Source: Seiridium cupressi (taxonomy: Eukaryota > Ascomycota > Sordariomycetes > Amphisphaeriales > Sporocadaceae). From it: a stretch of DNA of 64,000 nucleotides. This document shows positions 23,013 to 34,454 of the stretch, piece by piece. Location: positions 58,292 through 122,291 of the forward strand of contig JARVKI010000120.1 in NCBI GenBank assembly GCA_036674765.1. The letters are read 5' to 3'. The number at the start of each line of letters is the position of its first letter. Position 1 is the stretch's first letter. The translations under genes were made by a program, and so were the position numbers. Under the pieces are notes generated by a model that worked only from the letters and a program-made list of their open reading frames with translations, did no database searches and was not told the origin of the DNA.

Positions 23013-24160
23013 TCAATTTGAGTTAGGAGTATAATCGGGGTAGATTGTCAGCCAGTCGCCCAACGACAGTGGCTCTTTACCCAAAACAATGGAAAGCAAA
23101 AGCCTAAAAAGCGAAATATCTACAAAGATTGTGGCAAGACTTCGACGAATGTCCTGTTCATACCAGGAGCCCATAGATGAACTCCTCATGGAACCCCGAC
23201 CTGAATAGCTGGGACCGCCAATAGCGTAGCCTACGACAACAACACCCCGAGAATATACATTTCCGGTCTCCGTCTTGATGATCGCAGTACTTTTCACGTT
23301 GAAGAACAATTTCTCGCCACTAGGAAGTTCATAATCAATGAGAAGTCCGGTATTCGCCAAGAGCCTGAGCTTGTTCGTGGGAGGATAGTCGTAGGTCATG
23401 TTCGCTGGGCCCAACTGACGAACCTTGACCATGGCACCACCACAGCCAGCGAATGGATCCTCGCCGTCCTTGGAAACATATGCATATGTGTGTTCGGTGT
23501 TGTGGTCTAGCAGGTCGTACGAGACGATGGCGTACGGGCCAACACGGGCGTGACCCCAATCCCAGTACTTGGGGCTCGTAATGACCGACTTCTGGCCCGA
23601 ATTCTTGTCGTGATGTCCAATGCCGTCGGTAATCAGGAGAGGAGCACCGTCAATCGCCAAGTTGACGACGGTTTCGGCATCGGGTACTGCATTTGCCCAG
23701 AAGAGGTAGGACAGGAGGTTCAGGGTTGCGCCGGAGACATTTATGTTGTCGCACGGGAATGTGTAGGGGTACGCTGTGTCATCCAATATTAGCAAGAACA
23801 CCCGGCACCCTTTAAGTCGGCCGCAACACCACAATCGTTGTTCTTGATGGCCGCACCCTCCGTATCGAAGGTCTGCACGAACAATTCGGTCTCGTTGGCG
23901 AACTTGCCCATGAGCCACACAGCGAGTGGCTGGTCGTTGCCGAGCTGGTAGCTGGTAGTAGAAGTCGCCGGTATAAAAGAAAACGACGTTCACATCGGCG
24001 TCGGTGCTCTCGGACAGGACGTCGAAGCACCAAAGGTCGAAGCTCCTCCGACCATGGCAGAAGCGTTCATCTTGAACGCATCAAAATCGGAGGAATCTGA
24101 TATGATTTCTACGTCGGACGTTACACTAATGTAGACTGGTGGCCAGTAATGGACTTGTCC
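23013..24160 (-). pseudogene. CrtC/lipocalin-type (fungal Diels-Alderase-like) protein, two frameshifts
   Basis: The last exon (23013-23773) is open and encodes a beta-rich protein ending with a Gly-rich segment (VVVVGYAIGGPSYSGRGS) and a phrase near its middle (YWDWGHARVGPYAIVSYDLL) that resemble fungal Diels-Alderases and hydroxyneurosporene-synthase-like proteins such as Fsa2. A 56-nt intron (23774-23829, branch GCTAAT, acceptor ACAG) joins it in phase to an upstream exon. That exon contains an exact 7-bp tandem duplication (23944-23957) shifting the frame after DFYYQL. About 90 nt further upstream another frame change near 24042-24050 is consistent with loss of one T. With the lesions considered, upstream text reads SDSSDFDAFKMN, then LWCFDVLSES, typical of the family N terminus. 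The start codon and signal region are unresolved. Family assignment is from memory of motifs and moderate; the two frameshifts are read directly. Confidence 0.68.
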
Positions 24161-25306
24161 ATGGCAGGAGCAAGCAGTGAGGCGATCACCAAAGATTTAG
24201 CGGATCTATTGATGACAGTTGGGCGCCTGTAAAATTTGGAAATTCAATGAATGACGGGATGTTGGGAAAAAGAGAAATGGGTAGAGAGCACTGAGTTGTG
24301 TTGACAGTGTGCACAGCATCATGAATACATACATGCTGCCAAGTCATAGTCTAAGTAACTATTCAAGATAATAAAGAAAACATGAGCCCTTAGATCTAGC
24401 AATAGTTTGACAAATCCACTGATACGCGGAAGAGTGTTGCATAGCCTTATTCCCCTAGAACGGCAAAAACTCGGATTGGTGCTGCAGCTCCAGGGTGAAT
24501 TCCTACTTCTCCGGGGGCTGCCGATGGCTCGTGAGTTTTACGCGGAACTGGTGGAGTGCAGTTGTATCTTGGCAGCGGTCACGAGTTGAGCTGAGGTGTG
24601 CAATCTCATGGGTGCTCTCCAGCAAGACAGATGATTATGCTCTACCTGGACAGCATGGTGAGTTGTGTATAACGAAGTTACGGATTCAAAGCTTGGAGAA
24701 TGGCTGGCTCAATCGGGGACATAGAAAACGTGTAAACCATGACTTTTGGCATGGTAATGGTTATATGATCAAGGGCCTGTCGGAACTAAGTAGCTCTTAA
24801 GTGGGTGGATTATGCCTGACCGAAATAGTGATTTTTAAGCTGTATGGTGTTTACTAATGAAAGAAGTCTTTGTACGCGGAAGTTTTGACGGGCCAGATTA
24901 GCCCGCGGAACTGACTCAGGCGCTGTTCAATAGTTCAATACGAGGAGAGGCAATGCACATAAGCCCGTCGACGACTGAATAATATATGGCATCAAACTGT
25001 CCGTTGCGTTGTGGGCTGCGGCACCTTGCTTGCGCACTTAATGTTAAGCACTCGTAATTAAGATTCAATGCATAAGGCTGATTATTGCGTTCCATCTTCC
25101 TCTCACGCCGGGCGATGGAGGGGCTTAGAGTGCACATGGCACGCTGCGATTGGCCATGACTACATGCACCTTATGCACACAACAGCAGCACAGCCTTCTA
25201 GTACAAGCACATATCTGAGGCATGATTCAGCTCAAAATCTAATGCCATTCCCCTCTTCCCCTCATTTCCAGTTTGATCACGTACCCTGGCAACATCTTCG
25301 CGCACC
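24161..25306. other. Intergenic, promoter side of ankyrin gene
   Basis: AT-rich and without supported genes; a 24495-24800 frame has no domain. The last few hundred nt should hold the promoter of the STAND-N/ankyrin gene. Confidence 0.5.
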
Positions 25307-27895
25307 ATGGATGCTGGGGCTAGCATTATCGCCTTCGTGACGATCGGCTTGCAGTCGATCAAAACGATATACACGGTCATATCGGCCGTGAAAGATGGCC
25401 CGTCAAAGCTCAGCGATTTGATGATGGCCATCGGGAGCCTGATGTCTATCCTTGAACATCTGCAGAACAACCCTAGACTGAGACCTTTGCCCAGGACAAG
25501 TTCGACCGATTTCGCACCATCTATCGAAGAATGTACCGGTGTTATGAAACGTTTTGAGGACCAAGTGCGGAAGCTCCAGATCACCCACAAAGAGACGCGC
25601 AGAGGCAAAATCTGGAAACGGCTGAAATTCGTTTTTCAAGAAGATGATATCCCGTATATTATATCAATCATCACAAATGCCATGCAAACTCTCACTCTCC
25701 ATTTCGATATTCACCAAGTTGCCGCTCTAAGTGAAGTGAGTGCCCAACAAAGCGAAATCAGGACCGACTTGGCGGGCATTAGTATGGGAATTCTACAATC
25801 ATCAACACAGCATACAGAACTAGTTGCAAAACAGTCTGAAGCACTCCATATTCTCGGCACGATGGACACAAACGTCACTTTGATTCGGGATGCAACTCTG
25901 ACTCAAACGGATGTGGCATCTGAACTCGCCAGCCTCAAGTCCGAACTTGTACAGACAATGCAGAAGCAATTCACAGAGGCTATCACTCATCATGAGTATC
26001 GAGAAGTCAATTCTACGCATAAACGCAAATCAATCACGAGGTCTCATAGCTCCATTGTATCCAAGCAGCTGGAGCGGCTGAATAGGATAGTAGGAGAAGA
26101 GCCACGCATCATTTCTGGCCTGGACACTGAGGATATTAGTAACGCCATTGAAAAACTGACTAGAGCTGTTCTCAAGACGTGGTTCGACCCGGATTCGTAC
26201 ATCGATTATGTTTGTACTCGAAGGATTTGGACCTCAGATTGGACTCGACAATTCAAGCAACTGATGGCGAACTTCACTACGGCGGATTCCATCTATTTCA
26301 ACATGAAAAGTAAGTGCACAGTCGTGATTTGGCTGTTTATTGGCTGACTGAACGGTTCAAAGGACCGGGAAGCGCTATCAACCAGCCCGATCGTGTGACT
26401 ATGTACGGAACTGAGAAAAGCATCCCGCACAGCATTGATGGCTCCCTAATGGTTCACACAACAAAGTACAGACAGTCTCGAGACAGTGACCAAGATGACT
26501 CGAACAGTGTGCTATCACCTTCTAGCATAGACAAAACGATTGTCACGCTCCTAGTCCCAGGTAAAAATTCAGCTGGACGACTGCTCAAGGCATCTTTCAT
26601 AAAAACCAACTTCCCCGAGATGCGAGGACAACTAAATTTAGCTCCGACCATTTCCGTGTATCGTATTGTCCCGAATACTTCGAACATATTCCACTATATT
26701 CGTGAAGGCGATCTGTATGGTTTGCAGCAGTCCCTCAGGAGTGGTGAAGCATCGTTGCGCGATCGAGACGAGTTCGGCACCTCCTTGTTACATGTAGGAA
26801 GCCCTGTTTCCTTCTCTTCAAAATAACGCTAAATTTGAGTATAGTATGCGTCTGCATTTGCCAGACTCAACATTTGCAAGTTCTTGATAGATCATGGTGC
26901 TGATGTTGATGATGTGGCATTATGGCGAGATTATGGACGGGACTACCTTGCTTCGTAAGCATCCAGTCGGTAAAAGATCGCCGACTGAGTATCACTGATT
27001 CCGGACCACCGAAAATTTCCATTTGCTCACATCACTTGAGGCCGCTTCGGTTGGCTACCGGGGCACCAGGCGAGAAAATTGATTGGGCCTGTTCTCAACT
27101 GTTATTACGAGGTGGCGCCGACCCCTCAATTGCTTACGCGGCTCATCATGCCCTCTTACAGGGCGCTGCGGTAAGCCATGAACATCGGCTATTTACGTCT
27201 TGGACTGACACCATTTATAACAGGAGCCCACACGTATACTATTATCTTCCGGACAGCCATTGATAGATATCCACACGGAAAGCTATAATGGCCTATCACT
27301 TTTCGGCATAGCGATGATGAACATCGGGTTCGAAAAACTCAAGCTCATACTTGACAGCGGAGGGAAAATCAACAATGTCGACGATAGTGGACCAGCAGCT
27401 CTGCACGAACTAATGGTCCAGATCCGGATGTATCGTACATGGCACGAAGAATCTGAAATTATTCAGAACATGATTAGACACGGAGCAGATGTCTTCGCGA
27501 CATGGCAAGGTAAATCCTGCTCCGCCATCGCTTACAAGAATAAGGAACAGGGGAGCTACGCAGGGGACCTTTGGGATATGGCGTTGGCATCAATGGGCTA
27601 TGATATAAGTCAATTCCGGATAGGCTTTCCTCATCAGGCTAACTATACGGTACGTTACACTTTGAGCATGTTCAAAGATTTCTGGGAAGGCATGGAATCC
27701 AAATGCCCTTACTACTATCAGGCAATTACCTACTACACTGAGACTGAGATAACCAAGGGATCTATATTCGTGAGAAGTCATAATGGTCCGGGCTGGGAAA
27801 CAGTTTCCGAAGGCGAGACCGACCCAGGAACGGAATCTGACTCCAGCTTTGACTCTGAGTCTGAATTAGAGTCCGATTATGCGTCTGATTCTTGA
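25307..27895 (+). CDS. STAND-type N-terminal domain / ankyrin-repeat protein
   Basis: Five exons fit phase exactly: 25307-26309, 26363-26793, 26845-26954, 27041-27170 and 27224-27895, giving 781 aa. The N terminus (MDAGASIIAFVTIGLQSIKT, then about 130 helical residues) resembles the HeLo-like 'fungal N-terminal domain of STAND proteins' found on NLR-like receptors in heterokaryon incompatibility and immunity. There is no NACHT or NB-ARC P-loop. A coiled-coil-rich middle follows. Ankyrin-like repeats begin around residue 460 (DEFGTSLLHYASAFARLNIC, FLIDHGADVDD, QLLLRGGADPS, KLILDSGGKINNVDDSGPAA, NMIRHGADVFAT). The C terminus is a Glu/Ser/Asp-acidic tail (residues about 755-781). The intron at 26955-27040 ends in TTGAG, an unusual acceptor, but it is the only phase-correct one. 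Function inferred: an allorecognition or stress-signalling scaffold lacking its own NTPase. Confidence 0.8.
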
Positions 27896-29644
27896 AACAT
27901 GGTTGGGAATAACTATCCAGCTTACGAGGGTCTATAATAACATTAAAGACTCTTATTAAGGCATATAATTTTGACTGTATGAGAAGTACATATTGTTGTT
28001 GACCGTTTCTACCTCTTATCAAACTCTAGACCAATCTTGATTAAGTAGATTTTAAAAGGAATGGGCCTATTTAGCGAAGCATCTTTTAAGGTCTAAGGTC
28101 GTCTGACATGCTGAATTGGATCAGTGTTACCGCTATATAGGACAAAACAGCCTGAACTCCAAAGCCTGCGGTTCTTACACTGAAGGAGGGAATACAACAT
28201 AAAACAATATACCAACCAGGCAACACCCGACTAATAAACAAGTATGTTGGCTCATAATGAGTAAAAAAGTTGATTTCAGTCAATAAAATCTCCTTCTGCC
28301 AATTTTTCGGTCAATTAACAGTCGGATTATAATTCTTAGTAAAAGCAGTTGTTCTAAAATGCTGATTCTCAGGTTAATTTTTGTAACTTTCTATTGATCG
28401 CTTGCATTGATTTAGTCCTCAGATGTTTATGCATCTAATAACAGCTTTGAGTACTGCTCGATGTGATTGCTGAGACGTCGTTCGCCCTGCTAACCTGTAA
28501 TCTTCACAGCACCACAGGGATTTGGCTTGAACATGCCGAAGGACTTCCCTCAAATCAATGTGACCGAATGTACACCGTAAGTCATTCCGAACTTGCCCGG
28601 AGAGCTCACGATGAAACCATGTTGATAATCAACCCAGCGTGAACAATCAACTCTTAGCGTACAATCGAACCTTTGAAAGCCTCGAAGCCTCAACGAAGAA
28701 CTTCTATTCTAAGCTTTAACACTCGCAGTACTCGAATTGATCTGTAATATCGCGCTGGTAGTTGCAGGCTTGAGCAAGTACCACATCGGCTAGTGGTGAA
28801 GAGCTGTCTGATCTTGCACTAGATAACATATTATTCGGGGAGTAATCCTTGTGAAAGCAGATGAATCAGCGAGACTCGTATTGTAAATAGGCCTGCAGTA
28901 GAGTTCACATGAAACTGTTATCTTCCTCGGAGTAGCTACTCGATGTAGGGATTGACTTTTTCTTTTTTGGAAGAGAATTGCACAATGAGGCGTGCGTGGT
29001 TAAAAACGGTGGAATATGAATTGAAGCACAGCTTGGAGGCATGACTAAAGTTATAATGCTGGGCTCCATTGGCCGAAACAAGCGCAAAACGCAGAGTTCG
29101 ATGGGACTATTGATGCTATGACGTTAAATGATAAAGCGGATCTGGGCAGTGATAGAATAGCAATAAGGACAGACCAAGGAGGGTGTGATTATCACCTGTC
29201 ACTTTGCACCAAGGATGAGTTAAACATCTTGTTCGTCGCTACCATGGTCCAGGTATGGGATCGTATGCTCGTTGCACTCAGGCTGTGGGAATAGCATGTT
29301 CCGTTAATTCGCAACGTTACCGTCAGCCCGTGTTAGTTGGCGGGATAATCCAAACCGCGGGATCGCCCAGGTACCAAGTCCACTGACTACCCCCGGCGGT
29401 GCATATGCGAGTATGCGTTGCCAAGACATTAATTTCGGCCCTAGGAACCCTTCTAATAATACCAGGAGGTGCCCCTGTTCTGCAAAGCCAGCACCGCAGG
29501 GTAGCATTGGTGACAGTAACGGGATATGGCAAGCTCGCTTCCGTTAATACTAAAAGGCGATGCATCGCAGTGTGTTTTCCCAAGAATATTGGGATTTTCG
29601 TGGTCGCAGCGTTCTCAATCCACGGAGACACAAGTCATTCCATC
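27896..29644. other. AT-rich gene-free interval
   Basis: About 1.75 kb of AT-rich DNA. Minus-strand frames (27762-28022, 28086-28283, 28905-29087) and the plus frame 29399-29644 upstream of the secreted-protein ATG have no recognisable content. Probably 3' flank of the ankyrin gene plus the promoter of the next. Confidence 0.5.
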
Positions 29645-30391
29645 ATGCACCACACAAGTCTCCTCTCGGCTTTGGGCCTTTCCACGCTCGCCACAGCGGC
29701 CGCCGCGTCCCCTGTTGCAGTGGGGCAAGCGGTACAGCGGGACGACACTGGGTTCGTCTACGACCAAGCGTATCGCATCCGGATCGCCAAGAACGGCGAC
29801 TACAGCACCTACAGCGGCGGCGACTATTCCCGCATTCTCCCCGGCCTGCCGGACTCGTCGTCGCAGCATTCGCCCTGGTGGTTTGGCTACAAGTCGGCCG
29901 GCACGCGCTACCGCAACATTGCGATCGCCCAGCGCGAGCCTAGCGCCGTCTACTACGAGCAGGAATACAGCACCACCTGGAAGGCCTACACGGACCATGA
30001 GCGGCGCTTTCGCCTCTCCTTCAACGCGCAGTATCTCGATGAGTTCGACCCGGACTACCCAGCGGAACACAATGTCTTCGTGAACCGCGACGGGGATCTC
30101 GCGCTTGGTGCTCCGGCACCTACCAGCCCTCCGTCCATCTGGGGTGAGGCGCCGGGAACGTATCTTGTGTGCGAGCGCAAGTTCCAGCAGAAGGACGTCT
30201 TGGCCATCCGCTTTGCTTATTCAGTGTTGAATGAGACGGAGAATATTCCCAGCGGTTGCGTGCCCGTGAAGCTGGAGTCTAGGTGTGCACCCTTGGAGCC
30301 GCTATACCAGAACAAGACATGGAATCATGACAACATCATCGAAGTGCCTTGTGTAAAAGACGAATACAGTCTGAAAAGAAAGACTTTTTAG
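29645..30391 (+). CDS. Secreted hypothetical protein, DUF7907-like
   Basis: Single exon, 248 aa, from ATG 29645. The start was chosen because it opens a clean signal peptide (MHHTSLLSALGLSTLATAAA) with likely cleavage near residues 20-24; the same frame is open upstream to 29399 but that text is not coding-like. The mature part is aromatic-rich with several N-glycosylation sequons in the C-terminal third (NET, NKT). The C-terminal phrase GTYLVCERKF...LAIRFAY...SGCVPVKLESRC resembles the end of a family of secreted Aspergillus proteins of unknown function (DUF7907), where a W/LVC motif is followed by PSSC-V-L. The coding part is visibly GC-rich inside AT-rich flanks. It could be a cell-surface or extracellular protein; no enzyme motif is visible. 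Confidence 0.7.
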   Translation: MHHTSLLSALGLSTLATAAAASPVAVGQAVQRDDTGFVYDQAYRIRIAKNGDYSTYSGGDYSRILPGLPDSSSQHSPWWFGYKSAGTRYRNIAIAQREPSAVYYEQEYSTTWKAYTDHERRFRLSFNAQYLDEFDPDYPAEHNVFVNRDGDLALGAPAPTSPPSIWGEAPGTYLVCERKFQQKDVLAIRFAYSVLNETENIPSGCVPVKLESRCAPLEPLYQNKTWNHDNIIEVPCVKDEYSLKRKTF

Positions 30392-30489
30392 ATATCGGTT
30401 GAGCAGTTATTTTTTATTTCCCCTTTAATCAGATGGCTCTCCCGCTTTTGATGGTCTCAACGAAGGGGGTTTGAACGCAGTAACACTCT

Positions 30490-31152
30490 CATCTGTCAAA
30501 GTCAATGAAGTGCCAAACGGTGGTCTCTGATTCCCACTGTTTATTGATGTTAGCACCTATGCAATATCACGAGGATGAGACTACGTAATGAACTCACTAT
30601 TGGAGTTGCCACTCTCGGTCACTTACTCAGAACTTAGGAATCCCTAAGCACTCAAGCGGTAGTTGATATCGACCACCATGATGGATTGCCCTATCTCGAG
30701 GGATCGCTGGACAATGAAGGACATGTTATATCTCAAGTCGGTGCCTCCACCTTGCGTAAACCCACCTCCATGAATTCAGACTAGAACAGAAGCGGATTTG
30801 GGTGACTAGCAGGACGCATGACGTTTAAATACAGACAGTCTTCACTGACATTATAACCAATCCGAGAAGCCCCGTATCCAACACACGCGGACGAGTGCTT
30901 GGTTGCTTTTTGGACATCTGTCCATGATCCGTCCAAAGATTGCGGATTGATGAATATCAGGTGCTCGACGCGAGGTTTGGCGCAAGGTATTCCGAGGAAG
31001 AAGTCCTTGTCATAAGCATCTGACTAGATGCCCTTGTAGGTGCCATTCTTTGCTCTGGCGACTGGATTACTGGCACCACGCAGAGCTAGAGCGTGCGCAG
31101 TAGAGACGCTGTAGAGCGCCAATGCGACGACTTGAGGTAGATTTGGCCACAT
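30490..31152 (-). pseudogene. Type-B carboxylesterase/lipase relic
   Basis: From an ATG at 31150-31152 the frame gives a signal-peptide-like start (MWPNLPQVVALALYSVSTAH) and then the beginning of a fungal type-B carboxylesterase: AKNGTYKG, DKDFFLGIPCAKP, INPQSLDGSWTDV, ACVGYG and EDCLYLNVMRP. After a one-base frame change, the oxyanion-hole region HGGGFTQGGG, then LRYNMSFIVQRS and DINYRL, follow. A probable intron and a final piece (GIRDHRLALH) lie near 30500-30600. Stops interrupt the frame at 31024-31026 (TAG), 30776-30778 (TGA, where W precedes IHGGG), 30644-30646 (TAG, at the W of SAWGF) and 30623-30625 (TAA, at Q of SSEQV). The catalytic serine region (GESAG) and everything after it are missing. 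This is a 5' fragment only, non-functional. Confidence 0.85.
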
Positions 31153-33031
31153 GCTCTCGAGTACTTTCAGACGGCATAAAGCCCAAGCGATAGGACCAGG
31201 AGATGGGAGATATAGGGTATTCACCAATATTGGTGCACCCCGCTGAAGAGATGTTTTACATCGTCATGAAGATTTTCGGGAGGCAGTGCCGATATGACGG
31301 TAAATCTGGAGCGAGTCTGCTAAACATTCTGCCGGATGGTCGACTATTTTCTCGCTCGCAGCCATACATGCTACATCAGACTGCTGTGGAACCCAAATCT
31401 CGGTCTTCAAGCTGGGAAAACGTGAGGAATCCATGTCGCCCAGCTCGGTGGGTCATCCTCAAGCCCCACGTTAGTGCTAACCTACTGCTTCTCCAGGGGA
31501 CTAAGAGCCAATATAAGCCAATTGTGTCTATTCGCGAAACGAATCATGGTACGCAGCATCTTGTTCTGGATTACTACATATTTGAAGTCTATAATATTGA
31601 GAACTGGGCGACCGACGGGGGTCCGGGCCTACACGATAAGGAATCGACTGCGGTTCCGTAATTGGATGGAATTGGGAAGAGGCGCACGACGGCTACGACT
31701 CGCTTATGCATTTTGACCTTAGTCATTTTATCAAAAATAGATGTGTAAACCGGGCTATTAAATCTGCAGGCGGGCCCGAGCTTTTTGGCGTGTATTAAGG
31801 AGATTATACCAAGAAAAAGAGGGACGACTACATACAAAATAAAAAAAGCTCGAATACCGACCGACGATTAAAAAGTAGCATCGTTGCCTCGGCTAGTATG
31901 ACGGCCACATCCACCACTAATAGCAACGCGACGAGCAAATGCTTAATCTACAAAATTAAACCTACCATAATAGATCTTTATAATTATGTAACTATATATA
32001 CATACACGAGCACGAACGCCTCGTATACTCCATATACCTTAATAGTGTAATCGACCACAGCCAATGCGGCAACAACGGAAAGTACGTAATTTGGACGCCG
32101 TAACACAGACATTATAAACATAATAAAATAAAACTTCAACGTAAAACGTATTGTTTGTAAATGTATATTAGGTAACCGAAGAATTGAGCAGATATCGCGA
32201 GAGAGGTGTTAATGCAACAGTCGGAATCGTCTAACAATCACCCTCTAAGAAGTAGGGCGACCGAAATAAAAAGATTTACGGCCAGCGCCCTTCTGTTTCT
32301 GGCCGCCGGCAATGCTGCATTTGCAAAGTATTTCCGCGCTGCCTTTCTTGAAGGTTAATCAGACAATATGATAAAGAATTATTAATTTACTTGAGGCTCT
32401 ACATCACTCAGAGACAAGCAAGTAGGTATAAGGTTTTTAGAGAGCAGCATTTAGCCTAAGCTAAGCCCACTTGTTGTCTGGAGACCTCATTTCTTTGATG
32501 AATCCTTTTGCTCGGGCTTGGGAAGACCAAAATCAGAGAAATTTGGGAGTCATCGCAGTTAGGAAAGATCAATTGTACAGAAATCGACGCTAACGCCGAC
32601 ACTAAATGCCCATGAGGATTTCCTATGATCAGCGACTCGTCCCCAAGAATTGTCTCGAAAGCCAACGATATAATTGATTGGACGAATGGGTAGAAATGGC
32701 TCCGGTCAAGATCTCTTGTTTTTCCAGCTCGTGCACGTAAGTTCTTCGTTTACAATTTCAAGCAAGCATCTGAACATGTGTGGTAGTCACAAATTTTCTT
32801 CTCTTAAAGAAAACTGATAACACTAGTGCCTCAGACCTAAACATGAAGCACATATTAAGATAGATATACACCGGGTAAAGAGTTAAAAAAGCTTTGGCCA
32901 CAAATTACCAGAGAATATTATTGTTTCATAGGGCGTCATACCTAGCCATGGCATATATACTTTGAAATTTTATTACAAAAACGAAGTCTTAGGGCCCTGT
33001 TCCCATGAATCTTGGGGCAATGATCTCTGAT
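31153..33031. other. AT-rich degraded interval
   Basis: Low-complexity, AT-rich DNA, strongest at about 31740-32200. Open frames at 31203-31661 and 31589-31837 have no recognisable content. It may contain degraded mobile or genic DNA; I cannot assign it. A small signal-peptide-like relic lies at 32266-32358 (separate entry). Confidence 0.45.
32266..32358 (+). pseudogene. Possible signal-peptide relic with lost start codon
   Basis: A 30-codon frame reads FTASALLFLAAGNAAFA, a near-perfect secretion signal, followed by a short stretch and TAA (32356-32358). The codon where methionine would be expected (32266-32268) is ATA, which a single G-to-A change from ATG would give. Nothing recognisable follows. 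It could be chance. Confidence 0.25.
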
Positions 33032-33664
33032 CTATCCCTGTGGGGCAACTGTTGAGTATTGGGCGCAGTAACCATTGCCAACCACAATATCATTCTGAGA
33101 CCTCTTGGAGGAGGTTAACAAAGTCCCGGGATTATTGTGGTCTCCAGCGAGGCAGGAATCGTAGTTGACTGCAAAGCATCCAGCAGGATTGCCACCGTAG
33201 ACCACCGCACGCCAGTACCACGACCCCATGTTAGAGTCCTGGAATGCAGCATTACAACAAGATGTTGCGTCTGTGGGACCTATGAGCTGCGTGGTTTGGG
33301 CACCTGCTAGGAGGTAGTATATCGGCGCGTTATTGACGGCGTTAGCCATGTAGGTTGGTGCGCATGCCTCGTATGAAGTCACCGTTGATGTCAAGACGCT
33401 GTTGGTAGTCGTGGAAGTGACCGTAGTGACTGGCGAAACGGTGGTCGTGATCGTGGCTGTTGTGGTGTCTGAAACCGCAGTAGCGACTCCTTCAGTGATC
33501 GTGGTAGTTGTCATTGTGGTAGTCGACACAGACGGAATGATAGTTTGCGTATCACAATACAAATGAACGAGTGTGAGAAAGCATTGGAACGTCAGAGCAG
33601 CCCCTGCAAGAGACACAACGCCCCCGGCTTTCTTATATCGTCTCCCAGGATTTTCAAAAATCAA
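33032..33664 (-). CDS. Thr/Ser-rich, Cys-containing surface or secreted protein (5' end uncertain)
   Basis: A 210-codon frame ends at 33032. It contains a hydrophobic segment (GVVSLAGAALTFQCFLTLVH), then an O-glycosylation-prone Thr/Ser/Val tract (about residues 42-98, for example TTTATITTTVSPVTTVTSTT), then a compact domain with six cysteines (CAPTYM, SCCNAAF, GCFAVN, DSCLAG, GYCAQY) and aromatic GSWYWRAVVYGGNP. This layout fits a cell-surface or wall-associated fungal protein. There is no ATG upstream of the hydrophobic segment in this frame: the codon at its 5' end is TTG. Either an upstream exon supplies the start (a CTTGCAG at about 33608 could be an acceptor) or the gene has lost its 5' end. 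No GPI-type hydrophobic C terminus is present. Confidence 0.55.
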   Translation of the reverse strand: MIFENPGRRYKKAGGVVSLAGAALTFQCFLTLVHLYCDTQTIIPSVSTTTMTTTTITEGVATAVSDTTTATITTTVSPVTTVTSTTTNSVLTSTVTSYEACAPTYMANAVNNAPIYYLLAGAQTTQLIGPTDATSCCNAAFQDSNMGSWYWRAVVYGGNPAGCFAVNYDSCLAGDHNNPGTLLTSSKRSQNDIVVGNGYCAQYSTVAPQG

Positions 33665-34454
33665 GCTTCACGAAAGGAGAATTGGCCAATCTCGCTGGTC
33701 GGCAAGTCATTTGGTTAATTTGGTTGGTTGACTTTAGTATACCAGAGCATCCAATCAGATAGGCACTAAAGTCGGTAGTGCTTCCCTCAAGCGTCTACTT
33801 TGGCTCAGCTGAGTTTGACCCCCCGCATTAGTCATGCCGCTAACTCTCGCTTTGTGCATCTTTCCGCACATACCCAAAATCCAGGTACGATCGATCGGAA
33901 TTCACTACCGAAGATTGCTCGTAGCTGGAGAGGGGGTAGAAGGGCCCAATGATACCTCGTCCGGTGTCGAATACGCGAATGAGCAGGCTAAATGCAGCTA
34001 AAGACGTCGAGCGTATTTAAAGCCGGTCTTCACTCTCACGATCGAGAACAATCCGATGGACTAAACTTGCAACCCTGCTGTTTATATGCAAGCAACAGTT
34101 GCAAGGGGTAAATCTGTCACGGTCGATACCACATATACATCTGACGTCATTTGAAAGCTTTCGCGAAGTCAACCGACCGAATCAAAATCAGTATGAGTAT
34201 CTACATAAGCAATGAGGGATGCGACTAAAACAGATAGCCATTTCACCGAGACGCCTTTGACAAGCCCAAACTAATAGAGGTTTCGCTTCGATGACCATGA
34301 CTATATGAATTTGACAGAAGCATACGTAAAGCGGTAATACAAGATGAGAAAAACAGGCAACATTCAACACTTAGTTCCGCTCTCGGTATTGACGACCGTG
34401 GTGTTCGACCAAATCACTCAAGAAGTCATGGAAAGATCTCCTGACAACTTCATA
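33665..34454. other. Intergenic
   Basis: No supported gene. The sequence between the 5' side of the Thr/Ser-rich gene and the 3' end of the S15 hydrolase gene has only short chance frames (for example 34188-34370). Confidence 0.5.
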
